Origin: Candidatus Carbonibacillus altaicus
Lineage (GTDB): Bacteria > Bacillota > Bacilli > Thermicanales > DSM-22653
DNA: 64,000 bases
Direction of reading: 5' to 3'
Assembly (NCBI GenBank): GCA_003050645.1
Contig: PEBX01000002.1
Location: 1-64,000 of the forward strand
The notes beneath the pieces are model-generated. The model saw only the letters and a list, made by a program, of their open reading frames with translations, made no database searches and was not told the origin of the DNA. Shown here piece by piece: positions 17,130 to 26,233 of the stretch; position 1 is the stretch's first letter, and each line of letters begins with the position of its first letter. The position numbers were made by a program, and so were the translations under genes.

Positions 17130-18455
17130 ATGAACCTCATTCTCCTATCCGGAACCGAAGACATCAAAAACATGATCAAGGCTCAGGCAGCTGAACGGTC
17201 GTGGACGATCGTCGAAAGTACCATGCTTCATGTGCTAAATGACGTTGAGCGGGAGCGGCCGGAGGCCGTGATTTATGTCTGGGATCCGGAGCTGGGTTTG
17301 GAACCGCTGGCGTATCTCCGTCAGGAGCTGACCCAACCGATTTTGTTCATTACAGAGGAACGACAGGCCTCCTTTATTCGCGATGCCTTTCGTCTGGGCG
17401 CGACGGACGTCCTGATCTTTCCGGAAGAAGCGGGGCAGTTTACAGATCGGACGGGCAAAGTCGTTGACCGTTGGGCAGAAAGGCAGGCGAAAGTCCGAAG
17501 GGAAGAAATCGCGCCGGAAGAAAAGCGGCGCGCGCACATTCTCTCCTTTTACAGCGGCTCGGGCGGAGCCGGTCGGTCGTTGCTGGCGGCGACCTTTGCT
17601 CAGACGATGCGCATCGAAACCGGCGCGGAAACGCTTCTGGTCGATTTGAACATCCAGTACGGCGCCGTCGAGCAGTTTTTGGGGCTCGAGCAAAGCCGAC
17701 CGTTTACCGAGTTGAAGGCCGTCATTCATGAGTTAAGCGAGCTCCACATCAAAAGCGTCGTGAGCCGCCTGGAAGATTCCGGACTGGAACTTTTCGGGAG
17801 CCCGAAAGATGATCAAATCGTGTCCGATTGGACAGAAGCGGATATCCGTCAACTGTTGCGTGCTTTTCGGACATATTATTCGCTCATCGTCGTAGACTTG
17901 CCGGTGGAGATCGATGTGCTTTCGTATACCGCGTTGCAGTTGAGCGATGAGATCATCTACGTTCTCACGGCGGATCTTCCGGGGTTGAGGGCGTTTCGTC
18001 GCGCCCGTCTTTATCTCGAGAGTCTGGGAATCGATGTTGAGAGCAAAATGCGCGTTATCATCAACAAGCAAAACGCCACATCCCCGATCAAGGTCAGCCA
18101 TCTTAAAAAAATGCTTTCCACTCCGATCGATGGGGTGGTGCGGGACGATCATCGCCGTGTGCATGCCCGGATTCTCCACGGCGTACCGATTCGTCGAGCG
18201 AATGAAAGGCCGCGGAATGCCGTGGCGCGAGATGTTCGGCAATGGGCGGTCGATGCTGCCGAACGGTTGGGACTTCGCCCCCGACGCAAGCTGGCGTTCG
18301 GCGCCCGCGGCAACCTCATCGAACGGTCTCCCGGCTGGAGAAAAGGATTTTTCGAACGCCTGGTGCCGGATGTCCTCCGTTCCCGAATTGCCGCTCAGGC
18401 CAGAGAGCAAGAGGAACTGGCACGGCTGGAGAAAGCTCTGAATTCAAAAGAGTAG
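17130..18455 (+). CDS. tadZ: Tad pilus localisation ATPase CpaE/TadZ, 441 aa
   Basis: Residues 1-125 form a receiver-like domain (MNLILLSGTEDIKNMIKAQA, with LGATDVLIFPEE). Residues about 135-370 are a MinD/ParA-like ATPase domain with LLVDLNIQYGAVEQFLG and LIVVDLPVEIDVLSYTALQ. The deviant Walker A reads YSGSGGAGRSLLA near 141-153. It lacks both the signature lysine and the P-loop lysine of active ParA proteins, so nucleotide hydrolysis may be lost, as in some TadZ proteins. A basic C-terminal tail of about 60 residues follows. TadZ places the secretion machine in the cell. Confidence 0.88.
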   Translation: MNLILLSGTEDIKNMIKAQAAERSWTIVESTMLHVLNDVERERPEAVIYVWDPELGLEPLAYLRQELTQPILFITEERQASFIRDAFRLGATDVLIFPEEAGQFTDRTGKVVDRWAERQAKVRREEIAPEEKRRAHILSFYSGSGGAGRSLLAATFAQTMRIETGAETLLVDLNIQYGAVEQFLGLEQSRPFTELKAVIHELSELHIKSVVSRLEDSGLELFGSPKDDQIVSDWTEADIRQLLRAFRTYYSLIVVDLPVEIDVLSYTALQLSDEIIYVLTADLPGLRAFRRARLYLESLGIDVESKMRVIINKQNATSPIKVSHLKKMLSTPIDGVVRDDHRRVHARILHGVPIRRANERPRNAVARDVRQWAVDAAERLGLRPRRKLAFGARGNLIERSPGWRKGFFERLVPDVLRSRIAAQAREQEELARLEKALNSKE

Positions 18456-18496
18456 ACACATAAGACAGATCGACGAAAGGAAGGGCGCAAACGCCG

Positions 18497-19900
18497 ATGA
18501 AAAAACGTTATCTTCCTCCGCAGCGACAAAAGACGCTGCAGCGTCGCTGGGAGGTTGGCCAACACATCGACGCAGTGATGGCCCGCTATATCGATCATTA
18601 TAAGAACCGGCTGATCTCGGAAACGGATTTGAATGCGCTATTGCAGTTGCCCGCGGATGAGCGCCGGCGCACCGTTGCCCGCTGGGTCGTCCAGTTTATG
18701 AGCGAAGAGCGGGTCGTCTTTTCGCGGGTGGAACAAGAGTTGTTGATTCAGCAGATCATCCATGAGACGGTCGGGTACGGCCCGCTGGAAACTTACTTGA
18801 ATGACCCGGATGTTACCGAGGTGCTGGTGAACGGCAAAGACGAAATTTTTATCGAACGCCATGGAAAGCTGGAACAAGTGCCGCTGGCCTTTCGCGATGA
18901 TGGGTACCTGCGCCATCTCATCGACCGCATCGTCTCACCGGTGGGACGGCGGATCGACGAAAGTTCCCCGATGGTCGATGCGCGCCTTCCGGACGGCAGC
19001 CGTGTGAATGCCGTCATCCCGCCGGTCAGTCTGAGGGGTCCGCTTCTGTCCATCCGGAAGTTCCGCAAGGAACCTTACAGCATGGACGATCTTCGCCGGT
19101 TCGGGAGCTTTGATGAGCAGATCCAGTGGTTTCTTGCCGCGGCGGTGAATGTGCGCACCAACATCTTGATCTCCGGCGGGACGGGAAGCGGCAAGACGAC
19201 GCTTCTCAACGCCATGGCCCAACACATTCCGCACAGCGAGCGCGTCATCACCATCGAAGACTCGGCGGAACTCAAGATTTACCGCCCCAACGTCGTCGGC
19301 CTCGAAGCCCGCCCGGCGAACGTCGAGGGCAAGGGAGAGATCCCCATTCGTCAGCTTGTGCGGAATGCCCTTCGTATGCGGCCGGACCGGATCATCGTCG
19401 GCGAGGTGCGGGGCGCCGAAGCGTTCGACATGCTGCAGGCGATGAACACCGGCCACGAAGGGTCGCTCACCACCGTCCATGCCAATTCGCCGCGGGATGC
19501 TCTAAACCGCGTGGAAGGGATGGTCATGATGGCCGGGCTCGATCTGAACCCGGCGATCATCCGCGAGTACATCGCTTCCGCCGTCGATCTCATCATGCAA
19601 GTCGAGCGCTTGAGAGACGGCCAGCGCAAAGTCGTCGCCGTTGCCGAGCTGTTTGTCGACCCGGAGACGCAAAAGTTCACGGTGAAACCCATTTATGTCT
19701 ATAAGCGATTGGGCATCGACGAGGAAGGGCGGGTGGTTGGTTATCATACGGCGACCGGTTATCGTCCGGCGGCGATCTTGGAGAAGTTTCAGATCTACGG
19801 CCTCCGACCGCCGGAAGACCTCCTGATCCCCCGGGAAGCGCCGGATGTGTCGGCGCAAGGCTTGCTCGATGCGGATCGCGAAAGAGAGACGACGCTCTAA
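18497..19900 (+). CDS. tadA: Tad pilus assembly/retraction ATPase TadA (CpaF), 467 aa
   Basis: A type II/IV secretion ATPase of the CpaF branch. Walker [10 protein letters not shown] is at about 227-235. The Asp box includes [10 protein letters not shown], the Walker B region is [12 protein letters not shown], and the His-box [11 protein letters not shown] is near 328. The N-terminal part (about 60-190) has the typical CpaF block [20 protein letters not shown]. It powers pilus extension and probably retraction at the inner face of the membrane. ATG at 18497 follows AAAGGAAGGG. It is flanked by tadZ and tadB, as in canonical loci. Confidence 0.96.
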   Translation: MKKRYLPPQRQKTLQRRWEVGQHIDAVMARYIDHYKNRLISETDLNALLQLPADERRRTVARWVVQFMSEERVVFSRVEQELLIQQIIHETVGYGPLETYLNDPDVTEVLVNGKDEIFIERHGKLEQVPLAFRDDGYLRHLIDRIVSPVGRRIDESSPMVDARLPDGSRVNAVIPPVSLRGPLLSIRKFRKEPYSMDDLRRFGSFDEQIQWFLAAAVNVRTNILISGGTGSGKTTLLNAMAQHIPHSERVITIEDSAELKIYRPNVVGLEARPANVEGKGEIPIRQLVRNALRMRPDRIIVGEVRGAEAFDMLQAMNTGHEGSLTTVHANSPRDALNRVEGMVMMAGLDLNPAIIREYIASAVDLIMQVERLRDGQRKVVAVAELFVDPETQKFTVKPIYVYKRLGIDEEGRVVGYHTATGYRPAAILEKFQIYGLRPPEDLLIPREAPDVSAQGLLDADRERETTL

Positions 19901-19942
19901 AAGGCGAGCGGGCATGTAACGGACGGAAGGAGGTGTCGGTCG

Positions 19943-20887
19943 ATGCCCTTTACGATGGAGACGGTCATCGTCGTTTTCCTGGCCGTTTTTGGCGGGGCCG
20001 TCAGCGTGGGTTCGCTGCTTCTGGGTACTCTGGACAGCCGCGACCTGCTCCGGCAGTCTCAGCGAGATCCCGGCTTTAAGGTTCGAGCCCGAGCGTCCCG
20101 GCTCAAACGGTGGATGGATCGCATCGACCAATGGGATTCGTCGCGGCAGATCGAGCGGTGGCTGCGGGCGGCGGAGCTTCAGGTGAAGCCGGCGGAATTA
20201 TACGCCTTTATCCTGACGGGAGCGCTTTTGCTTTCGATTTTCCTGAACCTTTTCTTTAACGTCAGTTATCCGGTGAACGTCCTTTTTGCCGTCATCTTGG
20301 CGGTGTCCACGCCGGCGGGACTCCTTTATCTTCGGCGGAACCGCCAACGCGAGCGGCTCACCGAGCAATTGCCGAGCGCCGCCAATCTGATCGCCAACGC
20401 GACGCGCGCCGGGATGAGCCTGTCGCAGGCTTTCGGCTTCGCCCTCTACGATATTCCTGAACCGACGCGTTCCGAGTTTGCCCGTGTTCACCGCGAACTG
20501 CAAATGGGGGTTCCCTTTGAAGAGGCGATCGAGAGGCTGGTAAGGCGCATCGGCACGGAAGACTATCGGATCTTTGCTGCCCAGATCCTGATCCAGAAGC
20601 AGGCGGGCGGGAACGTCAGCCAGTCGCTCGATGAACTTTCCAAAACGTTGCAAGATCGCGTCACCCTGAACGCCGAGATTCGCGCATTGACGGCAGAGCC
20701 GCGCATGACGGCGACGGTCATCTCGATTACGCCGATTTTCCTGCTTCTCCTCATGGGAATGCTGAACCCGGATCTTGTCGAGCCGCTTTACGGGCATCCG
20801 CTCGGCATCATCACCCTGATCGTGTTTCTCATCGCCGTGGCCGGTGCCTTCTGGATGATGCGCAAACTGGTGGACTTTCGCGTTTGA
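19943..20887 (+). CDS. tadB: Tad pilus inner-membrane platform protein TadB, 314 aa
   Basis: One N-terminal helix, a pair near 75-135 and a C-terminal pair surround a T2SSF domain. That domain contains AANLIANATRAGMSLSQAFGF and GNVSQSLDELSKTLQDR. TadB forms the platform that couples the TadA motor to pilin polymerisation. ATG at 19943 follows GGAAGGAGGTG. Its stop overlaps the region of the tadC start, suggesting translational coupling. Confidence 0.94.
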   Translation: MPFTMETVIVVFLAVFGGAVSVGSLLLGTLDSRDLLRQSQRDPGFKVRARASRLKRWMDRIDQWDSSRQIERWLRAAELQVKPAELYAFILTGALLLSIFLNLFFNVSYPVNVLFAVILAVSTPAGLLYLRRNRQRERLTEQLPSAANLIANATRAGMSLSQAFGFALYDIPEPTRSEFARVHRELQMGVPFEEAIERLVRRIGTEDYRIFAAQILIQKQAGGNVSQSLDELSKTLQDRVTLNAEIRALTAEPRMTATVISITPIFLLLLMGMLNPDLVEPLYGHPLGIITLIVFLIAVAGAFWMMRKLVDFRV

Positions 20888-20934
20888 AAGGGACGGAAAA
20901 GGCGAATCGACAGTACGGAAAGGAGGCGATGCTC

Positions 20935-21885
20935 GTGGGGTGGGTCGTGTTCGCCGCCTGGTTCATGTTTGCCTGGGCGTTGGTGGACCTGGATCGTATC
21001 GCCAGAGAGCGAAGAAAGCTTCGCCTTCAGGCGGGTATGCTCCTTTACGGGAGCGACGGTTTTGAATCGTTGCGCAAGAAAGAGCGTCCATCGCGGCTTC
21101 AGCGGTTGATGCGTTCGCTGCTTCGTACCGCACCGCGCTTCAGCGCATGGGGCAGCCGGATCGATTTTGCCAGCAGCGACGCAGACGTTCAGCGGCTCTT
21201 GTTCTACGCCGGAAAGCCGCTCGGCATGACGGTGGAACAATTCCAGGGGCTCAAGATTTTGCTGGCACTTCTTGGCTTTCTGAGCGGCCTAATGCTGATG
21301 GTCATCGGATTTCCGTTTGGGCCGCTGTGGCCCGTCCTTTTGCCTCTTGCCGGGTATGGGGGCAGCATCTACTGGTTGCGACGGAGCGCCGATGCGCGGC
21401 AGGACGAGATCACCCGTTCGCTCAGCGACTTTCTCGACATCATGAGCGTCACCCTCAAAGCCGGCCTCCCGCTCGATCGAGCGCTCGCCCTCGTGGCGCA
21501 AAGCATCGGCGGACCTTTGCGAGAGGAATGGGAGTTTTTCCTGCAGCGTCTGGCGCTGGGCCATCCGCGAGAACAGGTCTGGGGGGCGCTCATCGCGCGC
21601 AACCGAAGCGCCGAGTTCCAATCGCTCATCAAGGCGCTCATTCAGGGGCATCGTCTGGGCACCCCCGTCTCCGAGACGTTCGCCTTTCATGCTGAGCAGA
21701 TGCGCCGCATTCGCCGCGAAAAAGCCAAAGAAGCGGCCGCGAAGGCCGCCCCGAAGATCTCCTTTGTCACAACGTTGTTCATTGTGCCAGCGACGATGTT
21801 CCTCTTTGTTGTCCTCTTCGGCCTGAACATCGCCCGCACGCTCGGTCCTATTTTTAGCTCTCCGGTGACGTCCGGTACACCTTGA
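20935..21885 (+). CDS. tadC: Tad pilus inner-membrane platform protein TadC, 316 aa
   Basis: A T2SSF domain protein (LSDFLDIMSVTLKAGLPLDR, with FQSLIKALIQGHRLGTPVSE) having two central and one C-terminal membrane helix. It is the partner of TadB. GTG at 20935 is preferred: AAAGGAGG lies 8 bases before it. ATG at 20929 is only 2 bases after it, and TTG at 20884 would overlap the tadB stop. Confidence 0.93.
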   Translation: MGWVVFAAWFMFAWALVDLDRIARERRKLRLQAGMLLYGSDGFESLRKKERPSRLQRLMRSLLRTAPRFSAWGSRIDFASSDADVQRLLFYAGKPLGMTVEQFQGLKILLALLGFLSGLMLMVIGFPFGPLWPVLLPLAGYGGSIYWLRRSADARQDEITRSLSDFLDIMSVTLKAGLPLDRALALVAQSIGGPLREEWEFFLQRLALGHPREQVWGALIARNRSAEFQSLIKALIQGHRLGTPVSETFAFHAEQMRRIRREKAKEAAAKAAPKISFVTTLFIVPATMFLFVVLFGLNIARTLGPIFSSPVTSGTP

Positions 21886-21913
21886 CGAATGCAGACTTGA
21901 AAGGGGGTGGGAC

Positions 21914-22066
21914 ATGAAAGAAAACCGACCGCTCATTAAAAGCGCCGGTCGCACCATGCTTTCGGTCGGGTCGCTCGTCGCAACGGTCGCGGGGCATAAG
22001 CGGCGGACCGACGTCCGCAATCAACACTTAATAACGAAGGAGGATCGAACATGCTTGAGAAAGTGA
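21914..22066 (+). CDS. Possible 50-aa peptide between tadC and the pilin
   Basis: ATG at 21914 follows AAGGGGGTGGG at good spacing and runs for 50 codons into the pilin start. It is basic (ENRPLIKSAGRTMLSVGSLV) with no recognised domain. The stretch also forms hairpins, so it may be leader RNA for the pilin instead. Support is only the ribosome site and spacing. Confidence 0.3.
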   Translation: MKENRPLIKSAGRTMLSVGSLVATVAGHKRRTDVRNQHLITKEDRTCLRK

Positions 22067-22323
22067 ACCATGCGGCGCTCGCTTTCTACGCGAAAGCGCA
22101 GGCAAAAGCGTACAGCGCCGTCGAACGCCTCAAGGAGCGTGCCAAAGAAGATCGCGGTGCCGAAGCCATCGAGTGGATTGCGATGTTGCTGGTGATTGGA
22201 TTTGTTGTTACTGTGATTTTTCAATGGATGCAAGACAGCGGACAAAAAGAAACTAAAGGTTTTCTTGATAATGTCGTCGACGTTTTATCGCACATCGCTG
22301 GTTTCCTGCTAAAAAAAGGATAA
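22051..22323 (+). CDS. Flp-type pilin (type IVb prepilin), 90 aa
   Basis: A 38-residue hydrophilic leader ends in EDRG, then AEAIEWIAMLLVIGFVVTVI follows. Glutamate at mature position 5 and a hydrophobic helix mark prepilin-peptidase cleavage after the glycine. The mature chain is about 50 residues, ending LSHIAGFLLKKG. It should be the major subunit of the Tad pilus, processed by the peptidase at 31702. ATG at 22051 follows GAAGGAGG. A 31-bp segment of this gene (22154-22184) recurs exactly at 29144-29174. Confidence 0.9.
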   Translation: MLEKVNHAALAFYAKAQAKAYSAVERLKERAKEDRGAEAIEWIAMLLVIGFVVTVIFQWMQDSGQKETKGFLDNVVDVLSHIAGFLLKKG

Positions 22324-22471
22324 AAATAAACTGGCCAAAGCTTATAGGGAGCAGAAGACATTTCTGCTCCCATCCTTACATAATCATATTTTGCAGGGAA
22401 ACAACGCCGCTTGGACCGCATGTCTTTTAATAGCGGAAATCGATTAAGAAAACGGAGGACGATTAGCGATC

Positions 22472-24166
22472 ATGTTGCATAGAATTCGAACCGATTCAGG
22501 CTGCATGCGAAAAAAACGGCCATTGAGTATCGCGCTGGTCGGCGTGATTTTGGCTGTCCTGTTCAGCGGTTGCAGCATGCTGAAGCTCCAGGAACCAAAA
22601 GCGCCGCCTTCCGTATTACAAGGAACCGCATCGAACGAAAAAAAAGGAGCAAAGGACAATCGTACCGGCGAAGAAGCGGCAGGGAACGAGACGGTCGAAG
22701 GCGACCAAAGGGAAGCTGCCGGTAAGGAGACGGGGGGCGAAGGAACGCTCGGAAACGATCTAGAGGCGCGTTATCCCTGGTTGAACGAACTCCATCCGGT
22801 CGATCGGGAAGAGATCGAACGCATTTTGCGCGATCCGCTGTTTTATCCGGTGGAACCCAAACTACCCGAGGCGAACTTGCCGGAGTTTTTGTGGGTGATA
22901 CCGCCGGGTCCGTTTGACGGTCGGGTGCCGGACGAGGAAGAATTGCAGTCGTTTTTGGCTCGTTTTCCCATTATGAAGCCGTATGATAGTAAGCCACTAT
23001 GTTTTGACTGTATGGGAGCACTTGATTATAAAAGCAAATTAGATGATTATGGTACTCTTTACAGCGAAAGTGCGTTGAATCGAGCAGCAGAGACGCTAAA
23101 ACGATTGGGGGCCAGTGCGATCGTCGCGGAGGCGTGGCAGACGTTTCCGCGACCGGAGACGCTGTACGTCGATTTCGTGAAACCGGCGATGCCAGCGCTC
23201 CAGGACGATCCGGAATACGGAAAGATCCCCTACCGGGCGCAGGTCAATATCGAAGTGATCCTCGATGCGAGCGGGAGCATGAAGGAGACGATCGGAGGAA
23301 AGACGAAACTGGCGCTGGCCAAAGAAGCGGTGGAGACGCTGGTGCGGTCGCTACCGAAGGAAGCGAACGTCGCGTTGCGGGCGTTTGGGCACCGGCCGCA
23401 GCCGACAAAAGAGGCGTCGTGCCGTTTCAGCGAGCTGTTATATCCGTTTGGGAGCTATGCGGCAGATCGATTTGCGGCGGCGCTGGGAGAGATTGAAGCA
23501 TCAGGATGGACACCGCTTGCCTACAGCATCGAGCGGGCGGGGGAAGATTTTCGGCCGTATCAGGGGGAGGGGTATACGAACATCGTGGTCATCGTCTCCG
23601 ACGGGGCGGAGACGTGCGGGGGCGATCCGCTGAATGCGGCGGAAGCGCTCAAGGGGAGCGCGATTCAGCCGTATTTTCACATCATCGGCTTTGATGTCGA
23701 CGCCGAAGGGAAGAAGCAGCTTTCGGCGCTGGCGGAGCGGGTCGGTGGGATCTATCGCGATGCGCGCAATCTGGCGGAGATCCAGGCCGAGTTTGACCGG
23801 CTCACGCGCTGGAGCGAAGGGTGGGAGGCGTGGCGAAAGGAGGCGATGCGCGATTTGGGGAAACAACGCATGAAGATGATCGAACGATTGAATGAGATGG
23901 AGAAGGAATGGCATAGTGCAAGTGACCGATTGGATAGTATTTACGATAAGATTTTATATGCTTTAAGAAGAGAGGAAGAAAAAATATCATCTTCAATTGA
24001 ATATTACCTAAGAGAAACGGAGCTTTATCCACCATCTGGCATAATGGACTACTGGCGCATGTATTATCGTCCCCTGCTCCAACGCCAGATCGACCAAAAC
24101 TTTATGACGCTCGAAGAAGAAATCGAACGGCTGACCCGGGAGCAGGCGACGAAGCAGGGGCCTTAA
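22472..24166 (+). CDS. VWA-domain lipoprotein of the Tad locus, 564 aa
   Basis: A signal peptide ends in the lipobox LFSGC. A charged linker (residues about 45-95) precedes a von Willebrand A domain with the MIDAS motif DASGS near 264-268 and the later DGAETCGGDP. The C-terminal third is helical (EAWRKEAMRDLGKQRMKMIE). Cysteines in EASCRFSELL and ETCGGDP may pair. It is paralogous to the next gene. VWA proteins bind ligands through metal, so a surface or pilus-tip adhesin is a reasonable inference. Two AT-rich patches (about 22980-23085 and 23905-24045) interrupt otherwise GC-rich coding DNA. GGAGGA lies 10-15 bases before ATG. Confidence 0.85.
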   Translation: MLHRIRTDSGCMRKKRPLSIALVGVILAVLFSGCSMLKLQEPKAPPSVLQGTASNEKKGAKDNRTGEEAAGNETVEGDQREAAGKETGGEGTLGNDLEARYPWLNELHPVDREEIERILRDPLFYPVEPKLPEANLPEFLWVIPPGPFDGRVPDEEELQSFLARFPIMKPYDSKPLCFDCMGALDYKSKLDDYGTLYSESALNRAAETLKRLGASAIVAEAWQTFPRPETLYVDFVKPAMPALQDDPEYGKIPYRAQVNIEVILDASGSMKETIGGKTKLALAKEAVETLVRSLPKEANVALRAFGHRPQPTKEASCRFSELLYPFGSYAADRFAAALGEIEASGWTPLAYSIERAGEDFRPYQGEGYTNIVVIVSDGAETCGGDPLNAAEALKGSAIQPYFHIIGFDVDAEGKKQLSALAERVGGIYRDARNLAEIQAEFDRLTRWSEGWEAWRKEAMRDLGKQRMKMIERLNEMEKEWHSASDRLDSIYDKILYALRREEEKISSSIEYYLRETELYPPSGIMDYWRMYYRPLLQRQIDQNFMTLEEEIERLTREQATKQGP

Positions 24167-24220
24167 GAAAGCGGTAAGCCAGGGATCGTGATGCGCGCAT
24201 AGAAGAAAGGGGTGAGAGCA

Positions 24221-25651
24221 TTGCCCGCATCTTGGCGCAAAACGGCGTTACTGATCATCATCAGCATGATGGCCGGGGCGAGCCTTACCTTGCTCGTGCG
24301 CGGCGAAGCATTTCCCGTGGCGACTTCTTCGCCGGACGGCGACCGCGCTGTACCGACCGATCCGGCGGTGCAGGAAGCGGCACCGGGCGATGAACATGCC
24401 GACCGGGAGCTCGATCACGGTCTGATTCAATCGCTTTTGTATCCCCATAATTGGAAGACGCTCATCGCTTACAGCCGCGAGATCCCTTCAGAGCTTCAGC
24501 GAACCGACGTTCGGCGATTCGATGATCCTGAGATACAGCTTGCGCATCTCGTTGCCCGGCACGTCGGGCCGTATCCCTCACCGGATGATGTCGATTTTGC
24601 TTTTCTTCCGGTGCCGGAAGACACGTTTTTCGATCCCCGTTATAGAAAAGCACTTTTCAAGGCGAACGTGAACATGGAAATATTGCTGGACGCCAGCGGA
24701 AGCATGAACGAAGATTTTGCGCCAGGTGGTAGAGAAAGTAAATGGACGATCGCTTTGCAGGAACTGGAAACGTTTCTGAGCAGACTACCGCCCAACGTCA
24801 ACGTCGCCTTGCGCGTCTTCGGGCATCATACCGGACCGGAGGCGGAAGGCTGCCTGAGCAGTGAACTTCTGCTTCCCTTTGCGCCCAAAAACGCTGGTGC
24901 GATCATGCAGGCGGCAGCTCGAGTCGTTCCGGCTGGCTTTACGCCTCTGGCCTATGCCCTGAATCAGACTGAGGGCGATTTTTCCGGCAAAGATGCCGCC
25001 GATCACGCCAACTTCGTCTTCGTTCTGACCGACGGGATGGAGACGTGCGGCGGCGATCCGGTCGCGGAGGCGCAAGCGCTCAAGGCTTCCCAAGTCGAAC
25101 CGCTCATTCACATCATCGGTCTCGGCGTCAATGCCACCGAGGATGCGGCTTTAAGATCGCTTGCCCAGTCCGTCGACGCCATCTATGCGCGGGTCGAGAA
25201 CTTGACGCAGCTTCAGGAACAGATGGACGAGATCATGCAGTGGGCCAAAATGTGGGACGCATGGAGGGATAAAGCCAAGCACGATCTCTGGATGGAACGA
25301 TTGACCAGTTCGATCGTCGTTTCCCAATTCACGATCGCCTGGGACAAAGCAGAAGAACAAGAAGTGGAGGGAGTCAACGGCGAGCTCAAGCGGCTTTTGG
25401 AGGGCGGAGAACTCGATCGCACGGCGTACGACACCATGCTTTCTTTTCTGGAGCGTCGTGTAAAGCGTGTGCGCGCGCTGCGTGACGAAGCGCGCGCAGC
25501 GCTGGATGAGCGGCGGCTGGCCATTTATGACCGCTTGACGAAGCTTTCCGAGACGAAAGAAGCAGTGATCGAACCGGGACACGGCGGCGATCGTTTTTCC
25601 CCGGGCCGGCTCCGAAACGGTGAGGAAACGCCGGTGCACAGCGGTCCATGA
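24221..25651 (+). CDS. VWA-domain membrane-anchored protein of the Tad locus, 476 aa
   Basis: The N-terminus PASWRKTALLIIISMMAGASLT is a membrane anchor or uncleaved signal, without a lipobox. The VWA domain carries LDASGSM near residue 160, GFTPLAYAL and TDGMETCGGDP. A helical C-terminus (about 340-450) follows, parallel to the preceding paralogue. MIDAS residues are intact. TTG at 24221 is preferred: AAAGGGG lies about 10 bases before it; GTG at 24212 is the alternative. It probably arose by tandem duplication and may present a second binding specificity on the surface or pilus. Confidence 0.83.
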   Translation: MPASWRKTALLIIISMMAGASLTLLVRGEAFPVATSSPDGDRAVPTDPAVQEAAPGDEHADRELDHGLIQSLLYPHNWKTLIAYSREIPSELQRTDVRRFDDPEIQLAHLVARHVGPYPSPDDVDFAFLPVPEDTFFDPRYRKALFKANVNMEILLDASGSMNEDFAPGGRESKWTIALQELETFLSRLPPNVNVALRVFGHHTGPEAEGCLSSELLLPFAPKNAGAIMQAAARVVPAGFTPLAYALNQTEGDFSGKDAADHANFVFVLTDGMETCGGDPVAEAQALKASQVEPLIHIIGLGVNATEDAALRSLAQSVDAIYARVENLTQLQEQMDEIMQWAKMWDAWRDKAKHDLWMERLTSSIVVSQFTIAWDKAEEQEVEGVNGELKRLLEGGELDRTAYDTMLSFLERRVKRVRALRDEARAALDERRLAIYDRLTKLSETKEAVIEPGHGGDRFSPGRLRNGEETPVHSGP

Positions 25652-25706
25652 GACCGACGATGACCGGAGCAATGGCGATAAGAGCGTATAACCTGTTCGA
25701 GGAGGG

Positions 25707-26162
25707 ATGAAGATGCGTTGGCTTAAGCGGTTAAAAGCAGCGCCCCAACGTTTTCAAGGCCTCAAAGATGATCGTGGCGTGGAGACGATCGAATTCTTGA
25801 TGATGCTCCCCTTTTACGTGATCTTATTTTTTATCTTTCTTCAGGTGATTACACTGGGATTGCAATTTTTTGTCTCTCAGCACGCAGTCAATGAAGCGGC
25901 CAAAGTTTACGCCGTTACCGGCGATCTCAATCAGGCCAGAGAGATGGCGGCACGCATCGTCGGCACGGGATATCCTGATGAAGACGAGCATCGTCGATCA
26001 CTCATGCGGATGGAAAGTCTGAACATCAGCGGGGACGATTCGTTCACCGTCACCATGCGGGTGCGTTACTGGCTCGGCCTGATGCGCTTTCTCATTCACG
26101 AAAATGATCGATTGACGTATACCGTCGACCACCGAGCAGATGGGAAGGCGCTGCTTCCCTAG
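25707..26162 (+). CDS. tadE: TadE-family pseudopilin, 151 aa
   Basis: A basic leader ends DDRG, followed by VETIEFLMMLPFYVILFFIF. This is the TadE prepilin motif, with glutamate at mature position 5. The rest is a soluble domain with QHAVNEAAKVYAV. TadE proteins are minor pilins cleaved by the same peptidase. ATG at 25707 follows GAGGAGGG; a second ATG two codons later is equally possible. Confidence 0.88.
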   Translation: MKMRWLKRLKAAPQRFQGLKDDRGVETIEFLMMLPFYVILFFIFLQVITLGLQFFVSQHAVNEAAKVYAVTGDLNQAREMAARIVGTGYPDEDEHRRSLMRMESLNISGDDSFTVTMRVRYWLGLMRFLIHENDRLTYTVDHRADGKALLP

Positions 26163-26233
26163 CTCGGTCACGTGCAAACGAAGACAACATATGCGCCGCC
26201 GCAGTCGTCGACGACGAGAAGGAGGGAACGCGC

